Notes under the pieces: model-generated | What the model saw: the letters and a program-made list of their open reading frames with translations, nothing else | What the model was told of the DNA's origin: nothing | Databases searched by the model: none | Program-made: the position numbers and the translations under genes | Part shown: piece by piece, positions 11,503 through 25,014 of the stretch | How positions within the stretch are numbered: position 1 is the stretch's first letter | Layout of the letters: each line of letters starts with the position of its first letter | Assembly: GCA_022813625.1 (NCBI GenBank) | Contig: JAKLMB010000014.1 | Coordinates: 124,001 to 188,000 of the forward strand | Direction of reading: 5' to 3' | Length of the DNA stretch: 64,000 nucleotides | Origin: Aaosphaeria pasadenensis | Lineage: Eukaryota > Ascomycota > Dothideomycetes > Pleosporales

Positions 11503-12951
11503 GAGCGTGTGTGCATTCTGAGGGGCGTTTTGGAGCTATGAACCCACCTTCGACGCGGTCCTGGCAGCCATTGCTGCCGTATTTGCGACAAATTCCTCAA
11601 TGGAGCCATGTAGGATTCAGAGATTTCAAATTAGAGACAAAAGAAATCGCGACGTGTGTCTGGCAAATACAATTCCATGCCTAGGCTGGCTTTACTGGAA
11701 TGTGTTCAGCATGACGGATGGGTGATAAAAGTGATCAAGATCTGAGATGACCGGGGGAAGGGGGGCCATCGGAAGAAAAACGCCCGCGTCATAGTTGCGC
11801 GGCGGAATTTCAAGGAAGGATAGTGGACATGTGCCAAGCTTGGTAGGAGAAAACCGCGTCTATTTTGATGAAGAGAAGGGTGAAGAAAGGAATATATTGT
11901 CTTTGGATATGAAGTGAAGTGAAGTGAAGATTGGTGATTCCAATAATAAATATTGATGGATCTTAACTGGGTACAGGTAATTGCTTGTCACTCGGCTTTC
12001 ACCAATGCTTGAACTGTTGATCGCCGCCGTTCCATCCGCGTTAGTGTCAACAACAAACATCTCCGGACTACCTACTCGTACACGTCTTGATCAATTGATT
12101 ATCAGATGCTCTATAAGCCTTCTTATGAGTGCAATTTCCCAATTGAAACCGGTATGCACTCTTTTACTGATACGAGTATTTACTTGTCCTACCATGCTGA
12201 CTTGGGTGAATTCCTTAGGTACCCAGACCTATAGTTTCTATAGGTAGGGAGGAAAGACCTGGTCGAAACCCTTCACGCTTGTTTTGAAATAATCATGAAA
12301 CACATTAAGCATCTTATAGTCACTACTGTATAAAATATATAAACGATTGTTTGCAATGCTTGCACGTATAACTATCTAATTGCTGTGTAGGTAGCAACGA
12401 GGTGTCCATAACCATCAAAAGAAGGAACGGATCAATCATGTTCCGTCCCAGGTACCAATTCATCGCCATGAGAAAATCAACTCGTTGAATGCCACGAGTG
12501 GGCGGCATGTTGTCTTTGATAGAGATACTTACTCGCCAGTCTCTTCTCGTGCTCCTTTCCCTTCGGACCCAAAACAGTGACAGGGCTTGTCTGACGTGGA
12601 GAAACAGTCTGGCACATTTGACAGGCTTCTTCCCCATTTAGCGTGGCCCCTGTTCCGTCGTCATTCGCTGTGTAACTCCAAATCGCCGAACCCAACTCCG
12701 CAAACATCCCTCCCCCACACAATCCAGCCCTCCTTCATTACCTTTGTACCTAACCTATAACTAACCTATTCTATCCTTCTTAAAGCATGTTTCGCGCGCA
12801 TTCTAATAGACGTTAATACTTCATCTTTACCTACTCGCAAAACCCCCGGCGCGATTGCCGTTCATCGAGTCGAAATCCCTCCCTAGATTCCTTCCGCATC
12901 CACAGCCACGTGCAGGAGCTCCTCAGAGCTCCACCGGTCGGCGCCGACAAG
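11503..12951. other. Divergent promoter region of the phospholipase and Exo70 genes
   Basis: This is 1.4 kb with no recognised conserved gene. It is AT-rich between 11,860 and 12,380. One small minus-strand frame near 12,722 is listed separately at low confidence. Confidence 0.5.
12477..12722 (-). CDS. Possible small hypothetical ORF (81 residues)
   Basis: This is an open frame on the minus strand just upstream of Exo70, with residues such as FAELGSAIWSYTANDDGTG and a CQMCQ motif. A good donor sequence (GTAAGTATC) lies inside it near 12,530, so if real the gene may be spliced and end elsewhere. I do not recognise the protein and it could be chance. Confidence 0.22.
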   Translation of the reverse strand: MCGGGMFAELGSAIWSYTANDDGTGATLNGEEACQMCQTVSPRQTSPVTVLGPKGKEHEKRLASKYLYQRQHAAHSWHSTS

Positions 12952-15016
12952 ATGGTCGTACCGAGAAAGGGAGGAGCTTATGCAGAGGAGTCGGCGGAGG
13001 TCGAGGTCCTCTTCGCCAACATGGAGAAAATGAAAGGCTTGACCAAGAAGATACAAGGCTCCCTGAATCGATTGGAGACGAGCGGCAAGACGGTTCAGGA
13101 TTCCATTGGACCCATATATGGCAATACCCAGAGGCTCCAGGTCACGAATACAAGTAGGATCGCAACTCTTGTGATACATGGGACGAGAAAGCTGACCACT
13201 GCTACTAGATATTGACCGTGTCATCGATGCGATCGACAAGCTCCGGGCTCCTGTGGACCAGACGAACCGGGAGGAACGGATCATTCGTGCTGGGTTCGTC
13301 TGCCTTTCTTACTTCTAACATGCAACAACTACTGACAGGCTTCCAGCCCACGCAAGGCAGATCTTCGCGACTACTTTGCCTCCCTCGACCGTACCACGCT
13401 TGCGCTCTCCGACCTTAAACGCTCGAATCTACGCTCGAACCAGCAGGCTGTTACCGAGCTTAGCGGTCTACTGAAGCTTGGGACGAAGCAATTGGAAGAT
13501 GTTTTCAGGGATATATTGAGGGATAGCTCCGCTCGTACAGTGGAGCCTCTCGAATACGTTGCTAAGAGTGCGTGCATGAATACGTTCCAACATATTGTTT
13601 GCTAATATTTCTAAAGACAACCCATTCCCTGTCATCGCCGAGAAAGATATTTCCACCCTTCGCTCTATCAACTCGCATATTTCCAATTCGTTCAAGCAGC
13701 TAGCTCAGCAAGGCAACCCCGAGACACCAACGCAGAGGATCTATGCAGATATCAGGGGCGATTACATTATGAGCTCCCTGCGGACGCTCGCAGCTGCCTC
13801 AATCAACACTGCACGCAAGGTCACGGCAGATGCCATATACAAGCCTGGAACGAATGGTATTTCCATGTACGCACAAGGAATGGAAGGGTTGTTCCTGGCG
13901 GAGTACGAGAACGTGTGCCCGATCTTTGCGCGCGAAGAATGGGGAACTGTTTACACAGCCACCTGCATGTCGTCGCTGGGTGAGTTCTCCAAGACTCTAC
14001 GCGAATTGAATGGACACATTCAGAAGAACATGATGACGGATTGCTTCCTTGGATACGAGATCGTGGACATCGTCGCCCGACTGTCCATTCAACTGGAGAC
14101 GAAGACTGGAGAGCTGAAACGCCCAATCTACGACACCATGAAGCCGATCCGTGAAACGTCGAAGTTATCTCTAGGCAAGCTACTAGACGATACAAGAGCC
14201 AGGGCGCAGGCGCTCGTCGCCCTGCCGGGTGATGGAGCAGCTGTTCCGCTGACGACCGAGACCATGGTTCGATTACAGACCATGACAAACTACCTCTCGC
14301 CCCTGTCATCGATCATGACGTCTCTGGGCGACGGTGGCTGGAAAACGACCAACCCAGCTGCATCATCGAACAGCTCACTGCCAACCTTGAAAGCATTCGA
14401 CGTGGGCGCCGATGGAAAGCAGCTGTTTGCACATTATGCTTCCGACACGATCGATATGCTGTTACAAAACTTTGAAGCTAAATCGCGATTGCTGCTGAAG
14501 TCCAAGAGTTTGCAAGGTGTTTTCCTCACGAACAATGTGGCGATTGTCGACAGGATGATCAGGTCATCCGAGCTACAACCACTCATGGCCAGCTATGCGG
14601 GCAAACTCGAAGCCTGGCGGAAGAAGGGTACTGCGATGTACCTGGATGCCTGGCGCGAGCCCTCTGCGTATCTGCTCGATGTTCAGTACACCAACCGTAA
14701 TGCACGACCTCAATCCAGTAGTGCAAACGCAACCGATTCCGTCGCCATCGTCAAGGGACTAAGCTCCAAAGACAAAGATGCCATCAAGGAGAAGTTCAAG
14801 AACTTCAACACAAGTTTCGAAGAGCTCCTTTCAAAGCATAAGAGTTATAAGCTCGAACGTGAAGTGCGCACGCAGCTGGGAAGGGAAGTTCAGACCATCA
14901 TTGAGCCTTTATATGGCCGATTCTGGGACCGTTACCATGAGATTGATAAGGGCAAGGGCAAATATGTCAAGTTTGACAAGGGCCAATTGACAGCCGCGCT
15001 GACCAGTCTGTCATGA
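12952..15016 (+). CDS. exo70: Exocyst complex subunit Exo70
   Basis: Exo70 binds PI(4,5)P2 and Rho/Cdc42 GTPases at the plasma membrane and helps tether secretory vesicles at hyphal tips and septa. Exons are 12952-13153, 13209-13293, 13347-13567 and 13617-15016; phases agree and give 635 residues, the usual size. The N-terminus (YAEESAEVEVLFANMEKMK) is the fungal Exo70 coiled-coil region. The second half is the Exo70 rod, ending with the basic C-terminal segment that carries the lipid-binding surface (YGRFWDRYHEIDKGKGKYVKFD). I chose the ATG at 12952 over an in-frame upstream one at 12910 because fungal Exo70 proteins begin with a short MV-P-K segment. A septin gene follows on the same strand; both act in polarised growth, but the 1.2-kb gap argues for separate promoters. 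Confidence 0.95.
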
Positions 15017-16173
15017 GAGTTGGTACGTGTGGTGCGGGCGTTTTTGGAGTCTTCCATCTTCTTATTCTTGCAAAATACCCTTTGGTTTCACGATTTAGGC
15101 TGGATGATAGGAAGCGGTGGAACAATGCCGTGGACGTTCAGTGGATGCTGTGTCATTGTGATTGGATGTGCCAGGATTGCTGGTCGGAACTTGTTGGCAT
15201 CGGGTGGATTCTGTGGTGCCACGCAACGTTACAAGAATTGATCGTTCGAATATATAATAATAAATACCTCGCTCACGCCTTCATCATTAAAAAGTTGAGG
15301 GTTTGAATTGAATTGAAGGTGACGTTCAACAATGAACCTCCTATTGTGAGCATCGTAAATATTTACATATAGGTAGTTAGTTAGTTCGGAGCTTAAAGCT
15401 CAAGCTTCTATGGGGTTCGGGGAAATTACACTGAATGACAGCCCAAGCGTATTGCACGTGACAGCTTCCCCTTTGGGCGAGGACGTCTCCTCTCCCTCCT
15501 CTTCCCCCCGACTGGTACGCGACTGCGACTACTGGGATTCACGAAAAGCGAAGGCACAACAGTCGCTTCAATTTGATTCATTTAATCGATGCAACACCGT
15601 TACAGCTTCAATTGTTAAATAATAGATAATTCTCAAAATCCCATCTCTTCGTGCATTCTCCGTCCACCATTAAATATTCCATTGTTGTTGTGAACTTTTT
15701 TGGCGGGGATTTTCTGTCCGAGCGCCCACGTCGTCTGCTCTGCTTGTCTGCTTCTATCAACGTTGCTCGCATCCCTGCGCGGCGGACCCCTTTCTCCCAT
15801 CAACTTTCGAGGCGCACCAACACCTTCCTTTCCACCACCCGTCGCAACCTCCACCCTTCCTACAATCAACATCATAACAATTCTCGTCGCTCTCTCGTCG
15901 ACCTCCAGTCCATCGCTCTGAGTTGTTTCTTCACTCTCAGAAGCTTCGCAACCCTTCCGACCGGTACGCTGTCCTCTTTCCGTCTCCACCTCACCACCCC
16001 CGTTCCAACACAATTTCTCTGAGATTTTGATCCGCGTCGCATCTCTATACACTGTGGCATCACAGAGTGATTGCTCTCATCATTCTTGCTGAACTTCGAC
16101 TGACTTGTGTTCGTTGCCATAGGAGTCCCTCACTTGAACGCCCTGAATCTGTGTCTGTCTCTTGCAATACACG
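15017..16173. other. Intergenic: Exo70 3' end and septin promoter / 5' leader
   Basis: No gene seen. The last ~500 bases are rich in CT and CATC runs, typical of a long 5' leader in filamentous fungi. Two minor open frames here do not look conserved. Confidence 0.5.
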
Positions 16174-17875
16174 ATGGGTAAGACACCCCCGAGCTCGTTT
16201 ATATTTCTTTCGGCCATCAACAGCAGCCTGCACGATGCTCGAACGTGCAAAACAATCTCTACTGGAACATCTAGAGACTTGGAGTGCTCGGTATCAGAGC
16301 AGCCTGCTGTTGTGGACACGATGGAGATGTTACCTATTGGCAATCTCTCCGTCTTAGTACAGACTGACGGTGTATCACAGCATCTTCCCCTAACGGCACA
16401 TCCGACGCCCTCCCGGCGTCACCTTCCCCCCCAGCCTCCAGTGGCTCGCCTTTTGTCGAGCGAAGCAACCACATGGGCAATGGCGAGAACTCGGTTCCCC
16501 AGACCATCTCCTCCTCCAACCCCAAGGCCGCAGCCCAGGCTGCCAGTGACATGAGGAACATTGTCCGCCGAAAGCTCACAGGATACGTTGGCTTTGCGAA
16601 CCTGCCAAACCAATGGCACCGCAAGAGTGTTCGCAAGGGATTCAACTTCAACGTCATGGTTGTTGGTACGTCTCGCTTATGATGGATGAGGTGATGCATC
16701 ACTGCAGGAGCTAACGGACACGACAGGTGAATCTGGCCTTGGAAAATCCACTCTCGTGAACACCCTTTTCAACACCTCATTGTACCCTCCCAAGGAGCGC
16801 AAGCCCCCGAGCCTTGACATCTCCAAGACCGTCTCGATACAGTCCATCAGCGCCGACATCGAGGAGAACGGTGTCCGCCTCCGCTTGACGGTGGTTGACA
16901 CCCCCGGATTTGGAGACTTCATTAACAATGACGAATCGTGGGAGCCCATCGTTAAGAACATTGAGCAGCGATTCGACGCCTATCTCGACGCCGAGAACAA
17001 GGTCAACCGCATGAACATTGTTGACAACCGCATCCACGCCGTTGTCTACTTCATCCAGCCCACTGGCCACTCCCTCAAGCCTTTGGATGTTGAGGTGATG
17101 CGCAAGTTGCACACCAAGGTCAACTTGATCCCCGTCATCGCCAAGGCCGATACCCTCACTGATGAGGAGATCAACGTCTTCAAGCAGAGGGTGAGTCGAA
17201 CTAATACCATCTCAATCTATAGTCACTGACTGTATCTAGATTCTTGCCGACATCAACCACCACAGGATCCAGATCTTCGAGGGTCCCCGCTACGAGCTCG
17301 ACGACGAGGAGACAATTGCCGAGAACAACGAGATCATGTCCAAGGTTCCCTTCGCCGTCGTCGGTGCCAACACCGAGGTTGCCACTGCCGATGGACGCAA
17401 GGTCCGTGGCCGTGCCTACCCCTGGGGTGTGATTGAGGTCGACAACGAGGAGCACTGCGACTTTGTCAAGCTGCGCCAGATGCTCATCCGCACCCACATG
17501 GAGGAGCTCAAGGAGAACACCAATAACTTCCTGTACGAGAACTACCGTTCCGACAAGCTCACTGCCATGGGCGTCCAGCAGGATTCCAGCGTCTTCAAGG
17601 AGGTCAACCCGGCCGTCAAGCAGGAGGAGGAGCGCTCGCTGCACGAGGCCAAGCTGCAGAAGATGGAGCTCGAGATGAAGATGGTGTTCCAGCAGAAGGT
17701 GCAAGAAAAGGAGAGCAAGCTTCGACAGAGCGAGGAAGAGCTGTACGCACGTCACAGAGAGATGAAGGAGCAGTTGGAGAGGCAACGACAGGAGCTCGAG
17801 GAGAAGAAGACGAGAGTCGAGCAAGGCCGGCCGCTCGAGGAGAAGGGCAAGAGGAAGGGTTTCTCCCTCCGTTAA
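16174..17875 (+). CDS. aspB: Septin, CDC3/AspB type
   Basis: This GTP-binding protein assembles into septin hetero-oligomers and filaments at septa, branch points and hyphal necks. Exons are 16174-16177 (ATG plus one base), 16381-16665, 16727-17190 and 17240-17875, giving 462 residues. The N-terminus reads MASSPNGTSDALPASPS, followed by a Ser/Pro-rich head and a basic phosphoinositide-binding stretch (WHRKSVRKGF). GTPase motifs are intact: G1 GESGLGKST, G3 DTPGFGD and G4 AKAD. The septin unique element (residues ~310-360) is followed by a long C-terminal coiled coil (Glu/Lys/Gln-rich), which is a CDC3-class trait. The four-base first coding exon is supported because only it supplies an ATG in phase with the conserved head; donor GTAAGA and acceptor CACAG are good. 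Confidence 0.95.
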
Positions 17876-19983
17876 GCCAGTGCGCCATGATGACAGTTTC
17901 ATGGTGTTTACGGGCCTCGTTCGGACGACTACTTCTCACACCCACACACCCCCACACACACAAGACAACAAAAGCCGCTTCTCTTTTCTTCTTCTTGCCT
18001 CTATCCCCTTTCACCCCTTTAAAAGAACTGATTTAATATGACGCCGCTGGACGACATCACTGGGTGATGGCCGGGCAGCATGAATAATAATCGTATACAA
18101 CATGGACAGCGACAGCTACCGGCCGAAGCTGAGGCTGAAGCTGGAGAAGAAGCAAAAACAAAGGGCAAAAGACGGAAGGGGACTTGGGCGGGGTCCGGAT
18201 GTGTGTGCGTGGTCGAGGGGAGGGGAGCGGTGTAATTCTCCTTTGGTTTAGCTTGCCCCGGTTGTTGATTGATACCAGCAGCATTGCGCTCCTTCTCATT
18301 CCCTTATTTTGTCATTGTCATTGAGATTTCCTCTTTTCCTTTTCTCCTGTACCCCCCCCTTCTTTACCCCCGGATTCGACGACACCCCTGGAGTTCTCTC
18401 TTTCTCTCTCTTGCTCTCATATTATATTATTTAGTGGGGAGGATAGTGGGAGGGAGAGTGGAGAGGAGAGGAGAGGGAGAGAGGGAGCTTCTTTTCATGT
18501 ATTCTACAGATCATCCTAAATAGTAGTGAATTTGGTTTCATTTGTAGGATTGCTGTGCAATATCGTTTGAATGTGATGTGATGTCTATGTGTATGTATTT
18601 TCATATATATTCAAACGCGTGTATCCATTTCCAAGTGACCATACACCTTATCTGTATGTACAAGTCTGGGTCACCTCATACGAACATGCAAGGTCATTAA
18701 TGTAGTCATTGTTATCATTCAGCAGTATCTAGTCTTTCCTACCGTTTTCGATGTATCTACACACAAGTGTACTCTTATGTATCCTTACGTCACGGGGCCT
18801 TTTCTCTTTCTATATCTATATCCAAGAGTGTTCGCGCGTAGTGGGGAGGGGCTAGATATATGAACTAGTAGGACGTAGTACATTGCCTAGTACATAGCTA
18901 CTGCTGTAGAAATCGGAGGGGGAGTATGTTTTGCATAGAAGTGCGAATCACGATACATGCTGAATGTGGAGAGTGGGATTGAAGAGAGAACAGGAAGAAG
19001 GGATACTTGTATGGGAAGTGTAGGTGTGTGAGATGTCTGTGTGAATGGGTGTGAAAGTGGCTATAGTGTGGTGTAGTGTGAACTGCAGTGTGGCAGAGCA
19101 GAGCGGAAGGTACGTGCGTGGTGGGTGTTTCGTCATGACGCACATTGGGCCCGGTTTCCTTGCGCTTCCATCATTCATCATCTCCCACTTTAACTGTTAC
19201 CTACCTCTCTACTTCTACTTCCACTTCCTACTTTCTCTCTTCCTTCCAACTTCCTCAATTCCTCCTCAACAGCTTCACCAAGAGCAACAGCAGCAACACC
19301 ACGATCACCTCACCCGTGTTGTCCTGTCCTGTCCTGTCCTGATCTGCCGTATACCGTGACAAACATCCGAAATCAGCTTCCTGTAAGTGGATCCATCACC
19401 CCCGCCTGATGCCCTCCTTTCGCTCTGGCGTCACTTTCGAGTAACTACATGACCAACCTGCTTCCGACTTCATATTATTGCCTGTAACTCGACTGGCTGG
19501 CTGTGTCTGTCTTACCGTCGGGTGTCTCTGTTGCAATCTCTGTCTCTGCAAAGCTTTCCGTTTTCAATTCTCGATTTCCTTTTGGAAATCCTCATACGTC
19601 CACGTCTGCGTCGTCCCATTGCGGGAAGAGAAGGACCAGCTCCAGCTTGAGGCTACCGAACCGCCTAGCCACCAGCGCTTCTTCTTCTTCCCTTGCCCTT
19701 CCCTGCCATCTTCCATTTTGACAGATCGCAACTCCGCCCTTCCTTCCTTCCCTCCTCCCCTCTTGCTTTCTTCTTACTTCCCCATCTCTCCCTTACACAG
19801 GAAACACGGCACGCGCGCAGAGGCAGAGAAGAGCTTCCAACTCATCTCCCGCATTCATTGACCGCCTGTATCGTACACGCTCCAGAGCTCTACTGACCTT
19901 GCACCCCTCCCAGTAGCTCATCCCTCAACCCCACACACGACCAGCTTCGGCTTCAAATCACTACCACCAGGCAGCCATCCATC
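17876..19983. other. 2.1-kb intergenic region
   Basis: This covers the septin 3' UTR and the promoter and leader of the POM33-like gene. It has CT-rich tracts at 18,300-18,420 and 19,200-19,300, including a short CCTGT repeat at ~19,320-19,340. No conserved gene was found. Confidence 0.5.
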
Positions 19984-20936
19984 ATGGGCCCCCCACCCGC
20001 ATCCAACCTGCCTGTCGGCCAGCGTCTTGCTCAGCTCGCCCAAACTCTTCAATTCGCCTGGTTCGGAGGTCACGTCTTCCTCCTCCTCGCTACCCTCCGC
20101 TACAGCTTGTCCTACATCACATTCAACTCGGCCTCGCGCTGGGCCACCTTCTCCTACCGCCTTGCTTTCCTCTCTGCCACCGTCACCTATGGCATCGTCG
20201 TCTACAAGGCGTTCCGCGCCCGCGCGAGAGCTGGAAAGCAGAGCGGTGTCTTCGCTCTGGCGACCGACGAGAATGTTCAATACCTCAGTAAGCAGCCTTC
20301 TCTCCCCTCCAAGCTCGCACGGCTGGCACAGCTCGTGCGGCGCTTGCAGCTCGGATAGCCGCCTTTTCAGCTATATCAAGCTCACAATTTACTACAGTCA
20401 TGGCTTTGGTCTGGCTCTTCTCCCGCAAGATCCCTCTAGCCGTCCTCCCCTTTGCCGTCTACTCGGTTTTCCACGTTGCAACCTACGTGCGCTCCAACCT
20501 CCTCCCCACCCTTCAGGCCCCGCCAGCAGGAGCCGCACCCGGCACCAAGCCCCCGCCCTCGGCAACCGCCGACACCATTGGAAAGTTCGTGAAGGAGTAC
20601 TACGACGGAAGCATGACCCTCGTTGCCATCCTTGAGATTGCTCTTTGGTTCCGCGTATTTGGATCCGCCCTCCTCTTCCAGAAGGGCTCCTGGATCCTCC
20701 TCGTCATCTACACCGTCTTCTTCCGCGCCCGCTTCGCGCAGAGCGGCTTCGTCCAGGGCGCCATCACCCAGCTCACTGCCCGCGTCGATGCTCAGCTCGC
20801 CAACCAGAGCACCCCTCCCGCCGCACGACAGGGCTGGGCGACATTTAAGAACGTTGTCAGGCAGGCTGCGGACATCACCGACATCCGCAAGTATGTCGGT
20901 GGACAGCAGGGTCCCGTTCCCAAGAAGGCCCAGTAG
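19984..20936 (+). CDS. POM33/PER33 (TMEM33-family) nuclear-envelope/ER membrane protein
   Basis: Exons 19984-20287 and 20398-20936 give 280 residues. In yeast this family (Pom33, Per33) and S. pombe Tts1 reside in the ER and at nuclear pores and help pore distribution and ER tubule shaping. Visible features: a short N-terminus with PVGQRLAQLAQTLQFAWFGGH; hydrophobic helices around residues 20-45 and 55-75; a second pair after the intron (ALVWLFSRKIPLAVLPFAVYSVFH); and a long stretch with EIALWFRVFGSALLFQKGSWILLVIYTVFFRARFAQS. The last feature is typical of the family. The tail is helical and hydrophilic (about residues 205-280). No signal peptide is seen. Confidence 0.85.
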
Positions 20937-23288
20937 AGCGTTCTCTCGCATAGCGACGGCTTGATCTGCAATGCGGCCTTGCTATCTCCAGCACATTGAC
21001 AAGAAGTGCATGCCTGGAGATGTGTTCTCAGGGCTTTTTCTCTTTTCTTTGGAAACGACATTGGCACGTGCAAATGGACGATAGATCTCGAGCGTTGAGC
21101 AGGGCTTTGTGATTCGGTATTGGGATAGTGGATGATCAGGACGATTGAACGGCTTTATATTGACGATGGCCTTTGCTTTTATCATGCTGCAAATGTGTGT
21201 TATGGACGGGGTGAGGGTCGCGCTACGGACAATTCAAGGGTGTCATGGGTTGGGTTTGTGGCTCATGAGTGGGCGACATCGAACCGTCTGCCCATCATAT
21301 CACGTAGGGCGTGCTCTCCCGGCCTGATGTTAACTTTTGAGCAGTGGAGGGGAGCTGGATGGAGTGTGGTGGTGGTCGTGTAGTGGAGCTGCAGTACAGT
21401 ACATTATTATCGTTTATTTCTTCCAAGGCAACATGCGGCCTTTGGACATGAGCGGAACGACGGATGGATGGCATTGATTTGATAGATGCTGAAAAACGTT
21501 TCTTCGACGGGGGTAGATCGAAAACCCAATGGAGATGTTGGGTTTGGTTGGTCATCGCAAACTACCGGTGTGCGGTTGAAATGTTTGATTTAGACCAGTC
21601 AGCAGACAACCAGCCAGACAGATAGACAAAGCGCGCGAAAGGAAACGAGGAGTAGTTTTTATGCCCTTTTTTAAGTTTTCGAACAAAGTCTCTCTGCTCT
21701 TTTTAAGTGCCGCACCCTATGCTTTTTGCCTAGACCCGTAGACGAGAGTGAGAGTAACTGACAACCACAGCAACCACAGGGGCCGAGACGGTATGCACAT
21801 AGATAGCTAGGTGGTGTAACTGGGCATTACATCATGTGTTTATATTTTATTTTATTTTAGATGCGTACCTATGTTATGCTTCGTTTTTCTTCTTTTTAAG
21901 ATGCGCAAAGATGGGTTTTAAATTATTTTTGTTTTGTTTTGTAACGTACTCGTTTATACTAAAGTTGCCCAGAAGGAATTGTCAAAACTCGCATACATCA
22001 CACTGGTATTCTTCCTATGGCATCCCTTTCTCTCTCTTTCTGTTTTGCTCGAAGACAAGTAGTCAGGTCGAGAGCAAGGTCGTGTAGAGAATCTACGAGT
22101 TTGATTTTATTTCAATTGTATTTTTATATGTCTTGGTGTGGTATATCTACTTCTCAAAGCTTAAGGGCACACAGGAGAGAAAGAGCAGAGTGAACTTTTG
22201 ATATTCGTATTTGTGAATCCTTTGTACGGTAAAAATGTCATCGGTACGTATTTTCAATCAATAATTTCTTGCATTGGTTACTATTTCAATTATGTTTCTT
22301 CCACCATGATTTCCCCACGCCTGAAAGCTAGCAGCATACAATAGCATCTACAAAAATCTACTCTATGGATAACAATAACATCATCTTCCGAATGAATGTA
22401 GAGAAACGTCCCTCTGTCACGCGACACCTCTCCCCAGGCGAAAGATTCGTGACATCGTTTCTCACGTGAACTCGTGCCCCCATGCGGCGGATATACTGTG
22501 GCGATGAGCATAACTATACGGGAACGTCACGAAGGTAGGTCGAGAGATCGAGAATATCACGAAGGAGGCGGATCTCGCGGTTTTCTCGGGTCCTCTGTGT
22601 CTTTCGGTTTACATGGGCTTTGGATGTGATGCAAATAAACAGATACCTTTTTAATAAGTTCTCGAAGGATTTCGTTGTGTTGGAGGGTCGCGGGATTGTG
22701 GGCATTTGTATGGGAATATTTGATGTCAATGTAGTTATGTGCAGGAGTAGGAGTAATTGGAATTGGATAGTTTGATACTGGATGTAGTCACCTGTGATGC
22801 AATGGCGGGGGGTGTATGGCGTGTGTGGCCATCAGGACTGCAAGTCTTGGGTTGATGGTGTTGTATGCAATTGGAGGATGGATGTACATATGGGAGAACC
22901 AGTGTGGATGTACATACATACACAAATACCATGCACCGTCCGATATCTCAGCATAGTCATTTCCCCCGTCCTCGCCTACACACACCATACCACGTTCGCC
23001 CAGTCAATCCAAGCATCGGAATATCCCATTCCCTTCCCTTCCGTCTTGTCGTTCTCCCCCTCCGAGGCGGTGAGCAAGTTCGCACAAAGACGCTCGAGGC
23101 TTGTCTGTGTTAGCGCAACCTGCGTAGCTCGGTGCGTGCGTGTGCGCGAGCGAGCTGGCCGTGCGGCTGTATGTGCGGCGGCTGTGCGTGTACGGAGAAC
23201 GGAGTATAGGAGAGATAATGAACGTGGTCTGTGGTCTGTGGCTCGCTGGTAACTACTGGCTTGATGGGTGAATTGGAGAGATTAGAAT

Positions 23289-23310
23289 GGATTGGATTGG
23301 ATTGGATTGG
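23289..23310. repeat. (ATTGG)n microsatellite
   Basis: Four full GGATT/ATTGG pentamer units in tandem within the gene-poor region. Confidence 0.85.
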
Positions 23311-24987
23311 CTTAGGTTATGGTTCGTTGGTCGTGGGTCGTGAATCGTGTGGAGTCGCTATGCAAATGTATATACGCAGTACTCCGTACATTCATACTGT
23401 ACATACATAACAATGCAGATAATATCTCTCCATCCAACAACACGTTAATACCTTACAGTCTCATAGAAAACCTACTATTCCCTCGGAATTCCAGAAAACA
23501 AGAGAAAAGACAGGGAAGAAAGAACGAATGGAAGATTCTGCGTGCGCATGTGCAGCAGCATCGGGATTCGGGACGCAGCGGGTGGCGAGCACCACACGAC
23601 GAAATATCAAATACATACCAAATGTTAGAGTAATGCCTTACCAACACCTGCAGAAATAACTCTCTCCCCGTCTGGACCCTGATGGAATAATTTGGGCATG
23701 GGAGGTCTAGGTCTGTAGGGGGAGTATGATAATGTATCGTTTACAGCACGTATGATTTGTACATGTGTATACCGATATTTCGTACATACACGGGCTTGTA
23801 TAGTACAATACATACACACATACATACTCGTAGATACACATACACGCGACCCTGAACCAGCATCACTCCTAAGCGATCCAGATCCAGATACATACTGATA
23901 CGCATAGACGCAGCGCAGCACGTCCAGCCAGCCTGTGCGCGCCACGACTATGCCTTTCTCGCCTCCTGATTCCTATTTATCTATTTACTTACCTCCATAG
24001 CAACGTACATGCATACATACATACCAATAGTTTCTCTCAGTGCCGTTACTCGTCCCTCGTACACGAGAAAGATAACGGTGAAAGGTTGCTGAATACGAGC
24101 TTCCTGTGCGGCACCGACGCCTCCTCGCCTACTCGGTGATATCCGCCCGTGAATTGTGGGTGTATCTGCGAGCGAAGTACTGAGGGTTCGGCCGATATAC
24201 ATACACGAGCGATGAGGCTCTTTCTGCGTGTTTTGCCTCTTACTTGCATTGCTTGGGATTGGATTGTTGGTTGGGGCTGTTGTGGGAGGAGTTGTAGGTA
24301 TGGAAATACGGAGTTGAGGACTGTATCGAATTGTATCGTGTTGTGGCTATTCTCGTCTTTCGTGAATCGTTTCTCCCCGTGACCCCTTAACTATCCTACC
24401 TATCCTCACCATCACTATCCTCCGAGGGTCTGTGGTGGGTGGGAACTCAACCATTTATTTTTGGACACCTTGTTTTAAATTTAAACTAGCAAAGATACCT
24501 TTTTGGGGGGATTTTATTGAATTAAAGGGATTTTCATTGGGGATCTGCCATTTCCGATTGTTTCGATTTTTGGAAATTTCGAGGGGGGTGGGAATTTGTG
24601 GGTTTTGGTGAGCGAGCATAGGCGGGCGGGCACGGGTTATCCGGGCTTGCTTGCTTGCTTGGGTGCTTGGTTGTCTTTGCTGGTGCTGGGGATAAGTGGG
24701 TGCGGTGGTGTGAGTGCTGAGGTGTACCTATGTATGTACACAGTACGGAGTGGCATAGAGGAGGAGGTGGGTACGGAGGACTCCGACATACTACATACTT
24801 CCTGCGTCTTCCCTACCTAGCATACAACAATGTCACGATAGAAACGGAAAACGGGCATTGGGGAAATAAGGAAAAAGGGTGGTGGTGATGAGATGGGTGG
24901 CTGCTGGCCGTTCCGAACACGACAGACAGCTATTACGGAAGGATTTTTTTCTGGTCTTGGGATTGGAAGAAGTTATCCCAAGACTTG

Positions 24988-25014
24988 GTGTGCGTGTGCG
25001 TGTGCGTGTGTGTG
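24988..25014. repeat. (GTGTGC)n/(GT)n microsatellite
   Basis: Alternating GTGTGC hexamers that end as a GT run. Confidence 0.85.

Noticed and set aside
15633..16052. A 139-residue minus-strand frame upstream of the septin
   Set aside because: It is the reverse of a CT-rich leader and gives a Glu/Gly/Arg-rich low-complexity product.
17201..17902. A Leu-rich minus-strand frame (233 residues) over the septin C-terminus
   Set aside because: It is the reverse image of the coiled coil codons; no family resemblance.
22794..23252. A 152-residue frame in the gene-poor region
   Set aside because: It spans simple-sequence DNA (GTGTG/TACATA) and reads as low complexity without a recognisable domain.
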